Part shown: positions 43,060 through 51,596 of the stretch, piece by piece
How positions within the stretch are numbered: position 1 is the stretch's first letter
Layout of the letters: the number at the start of each line of letters is the position of its first letter
From: Bin87 sp965220265
GTDB lineage: Bacteria > Chloroflexota > Dehalococcoidia > Lucifugimonadales > UBA3495
DNA: 64,000 nt
Direction: 5' to 3'
NCBI GenBank assembly: GCA_965220265.1
Contig: CBDCPM010000004.1
Span: 3,906,001 to 3,970,000, forward strand
The notes under the pieces: model-generated
What the model was told of the DNA's origin: nothing
Seen by the model: the letters and a program-made list of their open reading frames with translations, nothing else
Databases searched by the model: none
Position numbers and translations under genes: made by a program

Positions 43060-44019
43060 TTATTCATAGCGTATGCGCGGGTCCAGCAAGGCGTAAAGCA
43101 GGTCCACGACCAGGTTCAACGCCAGCACCATGAACGCGATCACCATGACGATGCTTTGGATCATGGTGTAGTCCCGGTGCAGAATGCTGTCCACCAGCAG
43201 GCGGCCCATTCCGGGTACCAGGAAGATGGTCTCAATGACCACCGTGCCCGCTATCAGGCGCCCCACCTGCCATCCTGAGATCGTAATGATGGGCAGGAAC
43301 GCGTTTTTCAGCGCGTGCCGTATGATCACGGCCCTCTCCCGCAGACCCTTGGACCGCGCTGTTCGGATGTAGTCCTCACGGAATACCTCTAACATAGAGG
43401 AACGGGTCACCCGTGCGATCAGCGCCATGTTGTAGAAACCCAGCGCCACCGCGGGGAAGAACATCTGCTGCAGGTTGCGCCACGGGTCATGCCAGACGTT
43501 GGCGTATCCCAGGGGCGGCAGCCAGTCAAACCACGCTACCAGAAAATACACCACCAGTATGCCGATCCAGAAGGTGGGCATCGCTACACCGGCGATAGCG
43601 ATGATCCGGGATGCGTAGTCGGCGATGGTGTCTTGCCTCACTGCCGACAACACGCCTAACGGCATCGCCACCACGAACGCTAATAACAGCGCTAACCCCG
43701 CCAGCTCCAGCGTTATCGGCACCTTGGCGCCCAGGTCTTCGGATATTGGCGTATCGAAGTACATCGACACTCCGAAATCCCCGCGCACCATGCCCCAGAT
43801 CCAATCCAGGTACTGAATCGCCAGCGGCCGGTCGGTCCCCAGCTTGGCCCGGAGCTCGGCCAACTGCTGCTCGGAAAACTGACCATCGCCCTCGAACCCG
43901 GCCAGCAACAGGAACGCCGGGTCGCCCGGCACCAGCCGCATCAGGGCAAACACCATGAGGGTGACGAGAAGGAGCGTCGGTATGAACAGCATGAATCGCT
44001 TTATGACGTAGGTGTTCAT
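43060..44019 (-). CDS. Peptide/nickel-type ABC permease (DppB/OppB family)
   Basis: This is a 319-residue permease with six helices, starting YVIKRFMLFIPTLLLVTLMVF (residues 4-24). The typical LVPGDPAFLLLAG is followed by ARVTRSSMLEVFREDYIRTARSKGL and the C-terminal AGTVVIETIFLVPGMGRLLVDSI. It is the second gene of the operon, 51 bp upstream of the DppC-type gene and 90 bp after the binding protein. It partners with the other permease to form the transport channel. Confidence 0.92.
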   Translation of the reverse strand: MNTYVIKRFMLFIPTLLLVTLMVFALMRLVPGDPAFLLLAGFEGDGQFSEQQLAELRAKLGTDRPLAIQYLDWIWGMVRGDFGVSMYFDTPISEDLGAKVPITLELAGLALLLAFVVAMPLGVLSAVRQDTIADYASRIIAIAGVAMPTFWIGILVVYFLVAWFDWLPPLGYANVWHDPWRNLQQMFFPAVALGFYNMALIARVTRSSMLEVFREDYIRTARSKGLRERAVIIRHALKNAFLPIITISGWQVGRLIAGTVVIETIFLVPGMGRLLVDSILHRDYTMIQSIVMVIAFMVLALNLVVDLLYALLDPRIRYE

Positions 44020-44109
44020 TGCGGCTCCTCAGTTGTTGCTGGCGTTTCGAGGCGGCTTGGTGAAAGGTTATGGGTTAGCCTTTGGTCGGAACGTCACGAC
44101 TGGCAGGTA

Positions 44110-45888
44110 TCAGCACGTCGGGTCGCACCAGATGCGGTCGTGCTTGAGCTGCGTCCAGAGACTGGCCGGCATTCGGTAGTTCTTGATGCGCTTGTTTACA
44201 ACCTGGTCACGGAAGTTCCAGTAGTAAACCAAAAGCGGCCCCGGGTCTTCCGTGAGCACCCAATCTTCCATTTCCCGAAGAATCGCGGCGCGTTTCGTTC
44301 GGTCCAGTTCCTGGCTTTGTGCCGCGAACCAGTCTTTGAACTGTTGCGGCGCTTCCCAACCTGACCACTGTATCCAGAGGCCGCCAGGCATGAAAATCTT
44401 GCCTAGGATCGGATCAGGTTCCCCCACCAGCAGCGCGGTTCCCTGAGCCCCGATCTGGTAGTCGTGCTCCTTGTAGCGAGTGAGGCCCGTGGCGCTGTCA
44501 ATGGGCTGTACCGTGGCTTCCCAGCCAAGATGGCGGCGTAGCTGGTCAGAAAGCAATTGGGCCAAATCGACGTATTCCACCGCAGTGCGCGCCATGATGT
44601 TGACTTCAAACCCTTCCGGCACGCCCGCTTCAGCCAGCAGCCTCTTTGCTTCCGCCAGGTCTTCCGGGTGCTTTCCACCGTCCGGCCCGCTGCGGAAACC
44701 GGGTAGTTCCAACGCTTCCGCCTCCGTCCGACCGAACCAGGTGTCCGGCGGCAACGGCGTACCAACCGGCGCGATCCCTCCCCCGAAAATTTCGCGGAAC
44801 TCGCTCCGATCTACCGCCAAGTGGAGTGCCCGCCTGACCCTCACGTCGTTGAACGGCTCGATCGTGGTGTTGATGAGCGTGCCGTTAAGGCTTGTATTCG
44901 GGATCAGGTAGACGTCAAGTGTCTCCGAATCTGACTTTCGCAACTCCAGAACCTCAGTGTTGCTCAGATTGGTCGCCGGCCACGTCGCCATCAGAACTTG
45001 CCCGGTACGGTAGGAACCGACAGCTGTGCCCTTATCGGCGATGTAGTAGTGGATGCTGCCGTCAGTGTAGGGCAGACCCTCTTTCCAATAATTATCGTTG
45101 CGCTCCAGTTCAATGGAGACGTCTTTGGCCAGTTTCGTGGGCTTGAATGGCCCCGACCCCATGCCGTTTTCCCATTTCGAGGTGTCAACGCCGGATTCGC
45201 CCCACGCCTTGGACATCATTTTGAAGGCGTCGGTGGCAATCATCGAGACGAAATCAGGAGCCGGATTGTTGGTCGCAATCTCCACCGTATGCTCGTCAAT
45301 GACTCGCGCGTTCCCCGGAGAAAAGTAGGGCGCTATGATGAGGGTTTGCGGCCGGTTCTCCTCCGTATTCACCAGGCTGTCCATGCTGTACACGACGTCC
45401 TCGGCGGTAACCGGAGTGCCGTCATGCCACATGGCATTCTCGTAGAGATGGAATATGTAGGTAACGCCGTCCGGCTGCAATTCCCAGCTCTCCGCCAAGT
45501 CTCCCACGATGTCATACGGGTCGTCCGTTTCCGAGTCGTACTCCAGCAGCCCGTTGTAGATGCCCGAAATGTTCTTCACCTGGTTGGTGAACTCGTGCGG
45601 ATGGAAGATGAGGTTGGGGAAGGCATAGTCCTGCATCGGCACTATCCCGCCGTAAATCCCCCGGTCCGAGGTCTGCGGGGCACCCGCCTCGGCGGGTACG
45701 GCGGTCGGCGCCGGGGAATCTCCCGACGTACTGGCCGCCGGCTGGGCCGGTGCGGTGCCGTCCCCGGCAGGCGCGGTGCTGTCGCTGGGAGCCGTCGACC
45801 CGCAGGCCACCAGTACCGTAAGCGCGACGGTCATCACCATCACTATGATTACCCGACCGGTGAGACGATTCAAAGCACGGTTCAACAT
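44110..45888 (-). CDS. Family 5 extracellular solute-binding lipoprotein
   Basis: This is a 592-residue ABC binding protein of the peptide/nickel/oligopeptide (SBP_bac_5) family. The signal peptide ends in the lipobox LVAC (Cys29), followed by a Ser/Thr/Pro/Ala-rich linker to about residue 75. The mature domain contains the family pattern LAESWELQPDGVTYIFHLYENAMWHDGTPVTAEDVVYSMDSL and SFEIELERNDNYWK-type SIELERNDNYWKEG. It sits first in the ABC operon, and the CRP-like site and a TTGACA promoter lie upstream. It probably delivers a peptide or similar ligand to the two permeases; the ligand is unknown. Confidence 0.93.
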   Translation of the reverse strand: MLNRALNRLTGRVIIVMVMTVALTVLVACGSTAPSDSTAPAGDGTAPAQPAASTSGDSPAPTAVPAEAGAPQTSDRGIYGGIVPMQDYAFPNLIFHPHEFTNQVKNISGIYNGLLEYDSETDDPYDIVGDLAESWELQPDGVTYIFHLYENAMWHDGTPVTAEDVVYSMDSLVNTEENRPQTLIIAPYFSPGNARVIDEHTVEIATNNPAPDFVSMIATDAFKMMSKAWGESGVDTSKWENGMGSGPFKPTKLAKDVSIELERNDNYWKEGLPYTDGSIHYYIADKGTAVGSYRTGQVLMATWPATNLSNTEVLELRKSDSETLDVYLIPNTSLNGTLINTTIEPFNDVRVRRALHLAVDRSEFREIFGGGIAPVGTPLPPDTWFGRTEAEALELPGFRSGPDGGKHPEDLAEAKRLLAEAGVPEGFEVNIMARTAVEYVDLAQLLSDQLRRHLGWEATVQPIDSATGLTRYKEHDYQIGAQGTALLVGEPDPILGKIFMPGGLWIQWSGWEAPQQFKDWFAAQSQELDRTKRAAILREMEDWVLTEDPGPLLVYYWNFRDQVVNKRIKNYRMPASLWTQLKHDRIWCDPTC

Positions 45889-45951
45889 TGCAAACCCCCT
45901 GCGGCACCGAAAGTCGTGTTGCCAATCGGTTGTCGGTCTTCAGTGGGCGCA

Positions 45952-45980
45952 AGCCTAACAACGCGTTTTAACGGTGTCAA
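45952..45980 (-). promoter_or_regulatory. Sigma70-type promoter of the ABC importer operon
   Basis: On the minus strand TTGACA (45980-45975) and TAGGCT (45957-45952) are 17 bp apart. The transcript would start near 45945, about 57 bases upstream of the ATG at 45888. The same TTGACA-17-TAGSCT form precedes the methionine synthase genes. Confidence 0.55.
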
Positions 45981-46001
45981 CCCGAATAATTTGTGTTGTT
46001 T

Positions 46002-46021
46002 AATGTGACATTATTCACATT
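46002..46021. promoter_or_regulatory. CRP/FNR-type palindrome upstream of the ABC operon
   Basis: AATGTGA-CATTAT-TCACATT is a perfect 7-bp inverted repeat with a 6-nt spacer. The core TGTGA-N6-TCACA is exactly the CRP consensus. Its centre lies about 66 bp upstream of the predicted transcript start. A CRP/FNR-family regulator is a reasonable candidate; which one is unknown. Confidence 0.6.
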
Positions 46022-46085
46022 ATTGCGTATTTCGTAAAACATCGCACACGATTTGCTTGACTTGCAAATGTGCCTCAATGCCAAC

Positions 46086-46112
46086 AAAAACGCCGGTTTA
46101 CCACCGGCGTTT
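46086..46112 (-). terminator. Rho-independent terminator after the PanE-like gene
   Basis: AAACGCCGGT (46088-46097) and ACCGGCGTTT (46103-46112) form a perfect 10-bp stem with a 5-nt loop. On the minus strand the stem runs into TTTTTGTTGG, so it terminates the gene at 46167-47102 rather than anything on the plus strand. Confidence 0.88.
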
Positions 46113-46166
46113 CAACCTCGATATGTTACCGCGGCCGCGCCCCGCCGCCACGGGAGATTGACGGCA

Positions 46167-47102
46167 TCAACCCCTGCCCAAGTCAGCCTCAATCCGATTG
46201 GCCCGGGGCTTCAGCACCGCGTAAAGCGCATCGTTCACCGGAGTGGGAACGCCGCGTTCGCGACCCATGCGTATCACCGTCCCGGTCAGTCCCTCCAGTT
46301 CAACCGGCCGGCCCTCTGCAAAGTCCTTGGCCAACGATGCCATGCCCGTTGCCGGGAAATTGTCCAACGCGTTCATCGACCATTCCAACGAATCCGGTTC
46401 CAATGGCGCGCCCGCCGCTTCTCCCACCGCCAGCGCCTCGGCGATGGCCGCCTCGATGGCCGCTCTGGTCTCCGGCACGGTCCTCAATTCTCCGTAGGCG
46501 CAGCCGCTAGCCGCGCAAACCCCGGCCGAGCCCGCAAGATAGGCGAACTTCTTCCACAGCATGCCGGTCATGTTTTCCAGCAGGTCGACCCGCCAGCCGG
46601 CGTCTCGGAACACCTTGAACAGCCGTTCCGCGCGCTCGGTGATCCCGGTGGTCCGCTCGCCGAACGACGCCGCTCCAGGGCCCCCTTGCGTCACTACTCC
46701 AGGTTCACTGATCCGCCCTTCAAGATAAGCCGAACCTATCATCACCCGCTCAGACCCATAGATTTCGACCAACCGCTCCCCGTTGTCAATCCCGTTCTGC
46801 AGCGTCAGCACGATCGTGTCTGGCCCAACCATCGGGCCGATCGCGTGTATCGCGTCGTCATTGTCGTACATTTTCACCGCGAACAGGATCAGCTCCTGCG
46901 GACCCACCGACGCCGGATCGTCTGTGGCCTTACCGGGAACCGTGAACACCCCGTCATTCCCGCTTTCCACACGCAACCCGTCGCGCTGAATCGCCTCCAG
47001 GTGCGGCCCCCGGGCGATGAAGGTCACACTGTGGCCCGCCCGCGCCAATAGCCCGCCGAAGTATCCACCCACACCGCCGGCACCCATTACCGCTATGTCC
47101 AT
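46167..47102 (-). CDS. Ketopantoate reductase family (PanE/ApbA-like)
   Basis: This is a 311-residue NADPH-dependent reductase. The Rossmann start MDIAVMGAGGVGGYFGGLLARAGHSVTFIARG (GxGxxG) is followed by VKMYDNDDAI and the family KxxxN region, with lysine in WKKFAYLAGSAG and the C-terminal LEGLTGTVIRMGRERGVPTPVNDALYA. Panthothenate synthesis would make it PanE (2-dehydropantoate 2-reductase), but the family is broad and other panthothenate genes are not nearby. It ends the minus-strand cluster that includes the acyl-CoA ligase and hydratases, 32 bp downstream of the ligase. Confidence 0.82.
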   Translation of the reverse strand: MDIAVMGAGGVGGYFGGLLARAGHSVTFIARGPHLEAIQRDGLRVESGNDGVFTVPGKATDDPASVGPQELILFAVKMYDNDDAIHAIGPMVGPDTIVLTLQNGIDNGERLVEIYGSERVMIGSAYLEGRISEPGVVTQGGPGAASFGERTTGITERAERLFKVFRDAGWRVDLLENMTGMLWKKFAYLAGSAGVCAASGCAYGELRTVPETRAAIEAAIAEALAVGEAAGAPLEPDSLEWSMNALDNFPATGMASLAKDFAEGRPVELEGLTGTVIRMGRERGVPTPVNDALYAVLKPRANRIEADLGRG

Positions 47103-47134
47103 ACCGTCACCTCCCTGGCTATCGCGTTGGTTGA

Positions 47135-48697
47135 TCAGGAACTCGTGACTGGGTCACCGAATTCTGCTCGCAGGTCTCGTTTCAGCACTTTGCCCATCAC
47201 ATTTCGCGGTAGTTCGTCAACGAACACCACCGACCGCGGGCGTTTGTACCCGGACAGGCGGTCCCGACAGAAATCGATGAGGTCCTCCTCGGTGACTGTG
47301 CGGTCCGCCGCCACCACTACGGCTCTGACCTCTTCGCCCCACTCCAGGTCCGGCACCCCGATGACGGCAGAATCGGCAACCCCGGGATGTTGCGACAGGG
47401 TCTGCTCCACTTCTTCGGGGGAAATCATCTCACCGCCGCGCTTGATGAAGTCGCGCGCTCGCCCCGCCAGATAGATGTAGCCGTCCTCATCCTGCCAGGC
47501 CAGGTCTCCGGTGTAGAGCCATCCGCCTTTTAGAGTATCCCGCGTGGCATCGTCTTGTCGCCAGTAGCCGGTCATCATCCGTGGGCCGCGAGCGACGATC
47601 TCGCCGACTTCTCCTTCGCCAACCGGGTCACCGTCTTCCGTAACGACCATAACCTCAACGTCGTCCAGGGGCTTGCCGATCGACGTGAGCCGGCGCAATT
47701 TGGTCTCCACTTCCTCCGCTGTTCCGGTCAGGTCATGGTCATCCGGCGGCAGCATCGTGATCGTGGACGCCGTTTCGGTCTGCCCGAACGCGTTGATGAA
47801 TCGCGTGCCCGGGAACTTGTCGATGGCTTGTCGGATCACCGACAACGGCATCGGCGCAGCCCCGTAGGTGATCACGCTCAGTGACGTCAGGTCGTATTCG
47901 GAAAACCTGGGATGGTCAATGACCATCTTCAGCATGGTGGGCACCAGCATCGCCCGGTCTGCGCGATGTTCTGCTACCAGACCCATCCATCTTTCGGCAT
48001 CGAACTGCGGCATCACCACCAACGTCCGGCCTCCGAACACCGCCGCCAGGGCCGCCTGCAGCCCCGCCACGTGATACATCGGCACGGTGAGCAGGTTGGT
48101 TTCTTCGACCTCAGGGTCGGCCGGAGCCACGTTTGACAGCAAAAAGGTGCCGAAACTGTCGTGGGTCAGTTGCGCTCCTTTGGGAACGCTCGTGGTGCCC
48201 GACGTGAACATGATGACAGTGGTGGCGTCTTCGTCATCCTCCGGGAAATGGACCTGTTCCGGGTCCGCGTTCGCCAACAGGTCGTCGTAGGCATAACCAC
48301 CGCTCGTCGCCGGCGCGTCGAGCATGACAATACGTTCGACGGGCAGCGATCCGTCCGTCGGGACCAGGGGCAGGTAACGTTCGCCCAGGAACAGCAGGTC
48401 GGGCTGCGCGATGCCCAACATGGTTGCCAGCTCGTCCTCTTTGGCGCGGAAATTGATGGGCACGTAAATCGCGTCCAGCTGCGCGGCCGCAAAGTAAATT
48501 TCGACCAGGTGATGGCAATTGGTCTGCATCGCGGCCACCCGGTCGCTCCGGCCGATACCCAGCTCCAACATCGCGTTGGCCAGCCGGTTCACCCGCTCCT
48601 GCAACATCTCGAAGCTGATGTGATCGCCGTCGAATACGATCGCCGTCCGTTCTGGAACGATCGCCGACGCGATCATGAGGAATTCGGTCGTGTTCAT
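47135..48697 (-). CDS. Acyl-CoA synthetase (AMP-forming)
   Basis: This 520-residue ANL-family enzyme activates a carboxylate to acyl-AMP then acyl-CoA. The signature P-loop VIMFTSGTTSVPKGAQLTHD and the motif YHVAGLQA come first, then GWLYTGDLAWQDEDGYIYLAGRARDFIKRGGE (hinge and A8) and the C-terminal lysine in LPRNVMGKVLKRDLR. The start ATG 48697 has GGAGAAAGG just upstream; an in-frame extension of 37 residues is not supported. Chain length is undetermined. It sits in a five-gene cluster with two enoyl-CoA hydratases, a PHP protein and the PanE-like reductase. Confidence 0.9.
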   Translation of the reverse strand: MNTTEFLMIASAIVPERTAIVFDGDHISFEMLQERVNRLANAMLELGIGRSDRVAAMQTNCHHLVEIYFAAAQLDAIYVPINFRAKEDELATMLGIAQPDLLFLGERYLPLVPTDGSLPVERIVMLDAPATSGGYAYDDLLANADPEQVHFPEDDEDATTVIMFTSGTTSVPKGAQLTHDSFGTFLLSNVAPADPEVEETNLLTVPMYHVAGLQAALAAVFGGRTLVVMPQFDAERWMGLVAEHRADRAMLVPTMLKMVIDHPRFSEYDLTSLSVITYGAAPMPLSVIRQAIDKFPGTRFINAFGQTETASTITMLPPDDHDLTGTAEEVETKLRRLTSIGKPLDDVEVMVVTEDGDPVGEGEVGEIVARGPRMMTGYWRQDDATRDTLKGGWLYTGDLAWQDEDGYIYLAGRARDFIKRGGEMISPEEVEQTLSQHPGVADSAVIGVPDLEWGEEVRAVVVAADRTVTEEDLIDFCRDRLSGYKRPRSVVFVDELPRNVMGKVLKRDLRAEFGDPVTSS

Positions 48698-48717
48698 CCT
48701 TTCTCCATGCTCAAATT

Positions 48718-49449
48718 CTACTCTCTTGACAACCCTGTGGCCGCAGCCGCCAATCGCTGTTCTGAAGCTAGTCCCGCATCCAGCGGCATTTCGCTGCCAG
48801 CGCCCCACGCCGACCTCAACCCTGAGGCAAAGCCGACCGGCAGCTCCGATAATTGGTGCGCAGTTTCCCAGGCCGTCAGTTCCAACTCTTCAGGCTCCAC
48901 GACCCGGCTGATCATTCCGTAGCCCATCGCCATAGCAGCCCCAAAGCGCCGCCCCGTGTACAACAGGTCCAACGCCACCGATGGGCCCACGTTGGCTGGT
49001 AGCGTTTGGCTTCCTCCAGCGGCGGGAATCATGCCCAGTTGGACTTCGGGCATGGCGAATACCGTGTCCGACGCGGCCATGCGCAGATCGCCCAGCAGCA
49101 TGATTTCCACGCCGGAACCGATGCAATAGCCGTGCACGGCCACAACTATCGGTTTGTCCAGGTCAATCAGCTGACCCCAAACGTCGCGCTGCCACCGGGC
49201 GTTACGCGCGATCACCTGCGACGGGGCGGTGCCGAACTCGCTCAGGTCGGCGCCGGCGCAAAAGGCGCGACCCCTGCCGGTAATGAGCAGCGCGCCCACC
49301 TCCTGATCTTCGGCTACCGCGTGGAGCGCTTCGGCAAAATCATCGCGCATCGCCACCGAATACGCATTCAGCCGATTGGGACGGTTCAGCGCCAGGTTGG
49401 CGACACGGCCCTCCCTTTCAAAGACGATGGTGGGAAATGCCACGCCCAT
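48718..49449 (-). CDS. Enoyl-CoA hydratase/isomerase (crotonase family)
   Basis: This 243-residue crotonase-fold enzyme has IVFEREGRVANLALNRPNRLNAYS, the oxyanion-hole segment GRGRAFCAGADLSEF and the second glycine loop HGYCIGSGVEIMLLGDLRMAA. The catalytic region PEVQLGMIPAAGGSQTL keeps the first glutamate of the hydratase (E in PEVQLG) but shows A instead of the second. It lies 20 bp upstream of the acyl-CoA ligase (same strand) and 12 bp downstream of the PHP gene. Confidence 0.88.
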   Translation of the reverse strand: MGVAFPTIVFEREGRVANLALNRPNRLNAYSVAMRDDFAEALHAVAEDQEVGALLITGRGRAFCAGADLSEFGTAPSQVIARNARWQRDVWGQLIDLDKPIVVAVHGYCIGSGVEIMLLGDLRMAASDTVFAMPEVQLGMIPAAGGSQTLPANVGPSVALDLLYTGRRFGAAMAMGYGMISRVVEPEELELTAWETAHQLSELPVGFASGLRSAWGAGSEMPLDAGLASEQRLAAAATGLSRE

Positions 49450-49461
49450 TGGGTTACGCCA

Positions 49462-50004
49462 TCAGTCCAGCAGTATCGCCCGCCGCATCATTTCGTCCAA
49501 ATCGACCTCCGTACTGCCGGCTCCGATCTCAGACAGCACGTTGGCGTCGCTGACCGAAAATGTCAGCAGGTCGTGCTCCTCTGCTACCCGTTTGACTGCC
49601 GGAGGGCGGATGTGCCAGTCATGATGATGATTGGCCACCTCGATCCCATGAACCCCGTCTTCGATCACAATGTTGGGCGTGTAATACCCGGGGTGACAAT
49701 AGGTGCGAAACAGGCGTCCGCCGGGTAGGTACAGTTCGGTGCAGTGGTATTCGTCGAATGGACTGCTCGCCGGACGCACGTCGATTTCCTGTCCGGGGAT
49801 GATTATCACTTCGTTGGGGAAGTGCTGTTCCACCACCCGGTGCAGCGCCAGTCCCCAGTCCCGCCGCCAGTGGTCGGTCACCGCGATGCCGTCCAGTCCT
49901 GCTTCCTTGATCCGCGCGATCACGGTCTCTGCGATTTCCGGCGTCGGTTCCTGGAATGCGAACATCTCGCCCACGTGCGTATGTATGTCCAATCGTACCG
50001 TCAT
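49462..50004 (-). CDS. PHP-domain metal-dependent phosphoesterase-like protein
   Basis: This is a 180-residue protein with the PHP fold motifs in order: DIHTHVGEM (HxH), LDGIAVTDHWRRD (DH), IPGQEID (E), TYCHPGYY (H), EVANHHHDW and FSVSDANV (D-A). These bind a trinuclear metal cluster. Family members include histidinol-phosphatase, polymerase-associated exonucleases and nucleotide phosphoesterases. Its place between two enoyl-CoA hydratases suggests an amide or ester hydrolase in the same catabolic route, but this is speculation. Confidence 0.82.
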   Translation of the reverse strand: MTVRLDIHTHVGEMFAFQEPTPEIAETVIARIKEAGLDGIAVTDHWRRDWGLALHRVVEQHFPNEVIIIPGQEIDVRPASSPFDEYHCTELYLPGGRLFRTYCHPGYYTPNIVIEDGVHGIEVANHHHDWHIRPPAVKRVAEEHDLLTFSVSDANVLSEIGAGSTEVDLDEMMRRAILLD

Positions 50005-50018
50005 TGGCTTGCAACCCC

Positions 50019-50801
50019 TCAGCGCCCGGTGAAGTGAGGCGTCCGTTTTTCGTCAAAGGATCGCAGACCTTCCGCCCGGTCTTCGGTGCTCTGCAAAATA
50101 ATGCTCAGGTCTGCCTCGAGCCGCAGCCCCTGGGCCAGGGTCAAGTCTCCGGCGGCGGCCACCGCTTCTTTCGCATATCGCGCCGCGATGGGGGCGGCCG
50201 CGATTATCTGGGCCGCAATCTCCGCGCTGGTTTCTTCCAGCGCGTCCTGCGAAACGACCCGGTTCACCAGCCTAAAGTCCAACGCTTCTCTGGCGGTCAG
50301 GGTCCGACCTGTCAGGAGCATATCCCGCGCCAAGGCCTGCCCGACCAGTCTGGGCAAGCGCTGCGTCAGCCCATCGTACGGGAATCCGTCTCCCGTGGGT
50401 TCTCCTGCTCCCAACCGCGCGCCGTCCGCTGCGATTCGCAAATCGGCTGCCAGGGCAATCTCCAGCCCGTGGGCGATTGCATCTCCGTTCAGTATCGCCA
50501 GCGTTGGCATGGGCAGGCACGCCACGGCATTCGCCGCGCCCATCTTTTTGAACCATGCCATGCGTTCCGTCAGTGGGGCTTCGCGCAATTCGTCAGGGAG
50601 TTTTTCGCGGCCTATTGCGAACGTGTCGCCACTTCCGACCAGCGTAACGACCCGTAGCTCATCGTCCAGGCTCAGCTCCCGGCAGCAGTCTAACAACTCC
50701 TCCACCACCGCCTCACCGATCGTAGCCTCGGACGTAGTGGGAGGCAACGTGAGAGTCGCTAGGAACCCAGTCTTTTCGCATCCGATGGTCTGGTAGCGCA
50801 T
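50019..50801 (-). CDS. Enoyl-CoA hydratase/isomerase family protein
   Basis: This is a crotonase-fold protein of about 260 residues with VTLVGSGDTFAIGREKLPDEL in the oxyanion region and PTLAILNGDAIAHGLEIALAADLRIAADGARLGAGEPTGDGFPYDGLTQRLPRLVG. The usual catalytic glutamates are not clear, so its activity is uncertain. I place the start at ATG 50801; an upstream TTG adds 20 basic residues, and neither has a good ribosome site. It begins the minus-strand cluster, divergent from the CoA-transferase genes. Confidence 0.78.
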   Translation of the reverse strand: MRYQTIGCEKTGFLATLTLPPTTSEATIGEAVVEELLDCCRELSLDDELRVVTLVGSGDTFAIGREKLPDELREAPLTERMAWFKKMGAANAVACLPMPTLAILNGDAIAHGLEIALAADLRIAADGARLGAGEPTGDGFPYDGLTQRLPRLVGQALARDMLLTGRTLTAREALDFRLVNRVVSQDALEETSAEIAAQIIAAAPIAARYAKEAVAAAGDLTLAQGLRLEADLSIILQSTEDRAEGLRSFDEKRTPHFTGR

Positions 50802-50906
50802 TGGTTTGGTCGATACCCTGCGAATCCGCACGCGTTTGGTCGCTGCGTCTCGCTTTATCAAGCCTGTGGATTGGGTTAAAATGGCGAACGCTTTCGGAAC
50901 CTGATC

Positions 50907-51593
50907 ATGCCATCCCGCAAATTATACGACAGCGCCGCCGCTGCGGTGACCGACATCCACGACGGCGCCACCGTATTGCTAGGCGGTGTTTCCGGCGCCA
51001 ACGCTCCCATCGGTCTTTTGTCGGCCTTGGCGGATAGAGGAGTAAAAAGCCTGACCTGCGTATGCGGCTCCGCCTTTTACGGAGCCGAAGCAATTGATCG
51101 CCTGGTTCGCAGTGGCTCAATAGCCAGGGTGATCTCTCCGGCCCCATTCTCCGGAAACAGCGACGACGCCGTCCACGACCTCTGGCGGGCCGGCGACTTG
51201 ACCGTTGAAGCTGTACCTTGGGGCACTCTTGCCGAACGGCTCCGCGCCGCCGGAGCCGGCATCGGCGGCATTTTCGTACCCGTAGGCGTGGGCACTCGTT
51301 TCGCCGCCGAAAAGGAGACCAGAATCGTCAACGGAGTCGAGTGCGTGCTGGAAAGTCCCCTGCGCGCCGATTTCGCCCTGCTGCGCGCAGCTCGCGCCGA
51401 CTCAATGGGAAACCTCGTGTATCAGGGCCCTCAACGCGGCTGGAACTCCACCGTAGCGTCTGCCGCCCGTATCGCCATCGCCGAAGCGGACGAAATCGGC
51501 GAGCCCGGCAGCATAGATCCCGAATTGGTCATCACCCCGGGCATCTTCGTGAACCGCGTCGTGCTCGCCGTGAACCCCCAGGCAGAGGACTAA
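50907..51593 (+). CDS. CoA-transferase subunit alpha (family I)
   Basis: This 228-residue alpha-type subunit of a family I (3-oxoacid/glutaconate-type) CoA-transferase has the N-terminal DGATVLLGGVSGANAPIGLLSAL loop and VPWGTLAERLRAAGAGIGGIFVPVGVGT. Then come ESPLRADFALLRAARADSMGNLVYQG and DPELVITPGIFVNRVV, close to the alpha unit of ScoA-type enzymes. The partner is presumably the beta subunit encoded at 52946. A fused beta'-alpha gene lies between them, 3 bp after this stop codon. Substrate specificity is unknown; the surrounding beta-oxidation genes suggest an acyl or 3-oxoacyl CoA. Confidence 0.87.
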   Translation: MPSRKLYDSAAAAVTDIHDGATVLLGGVSGANAPIGLLSALADRGVKSLTCVCGSAFYGAEAIDRLVRSGSIARVISPAPFSGNSDDAVHDLWRAGDLTVEAVPWGTLAERLRAAGAGIGGIFVPVGVGTRFAAEKETRIVNGVECVLESPLRADFALLRAARADSMGNLVYQGPQRGWNSTVASAARIAIAEADEIGEPGSIDPELVITPGIFVNRVVLAVNPQAED

Positions 51594-51596
51594 CCC

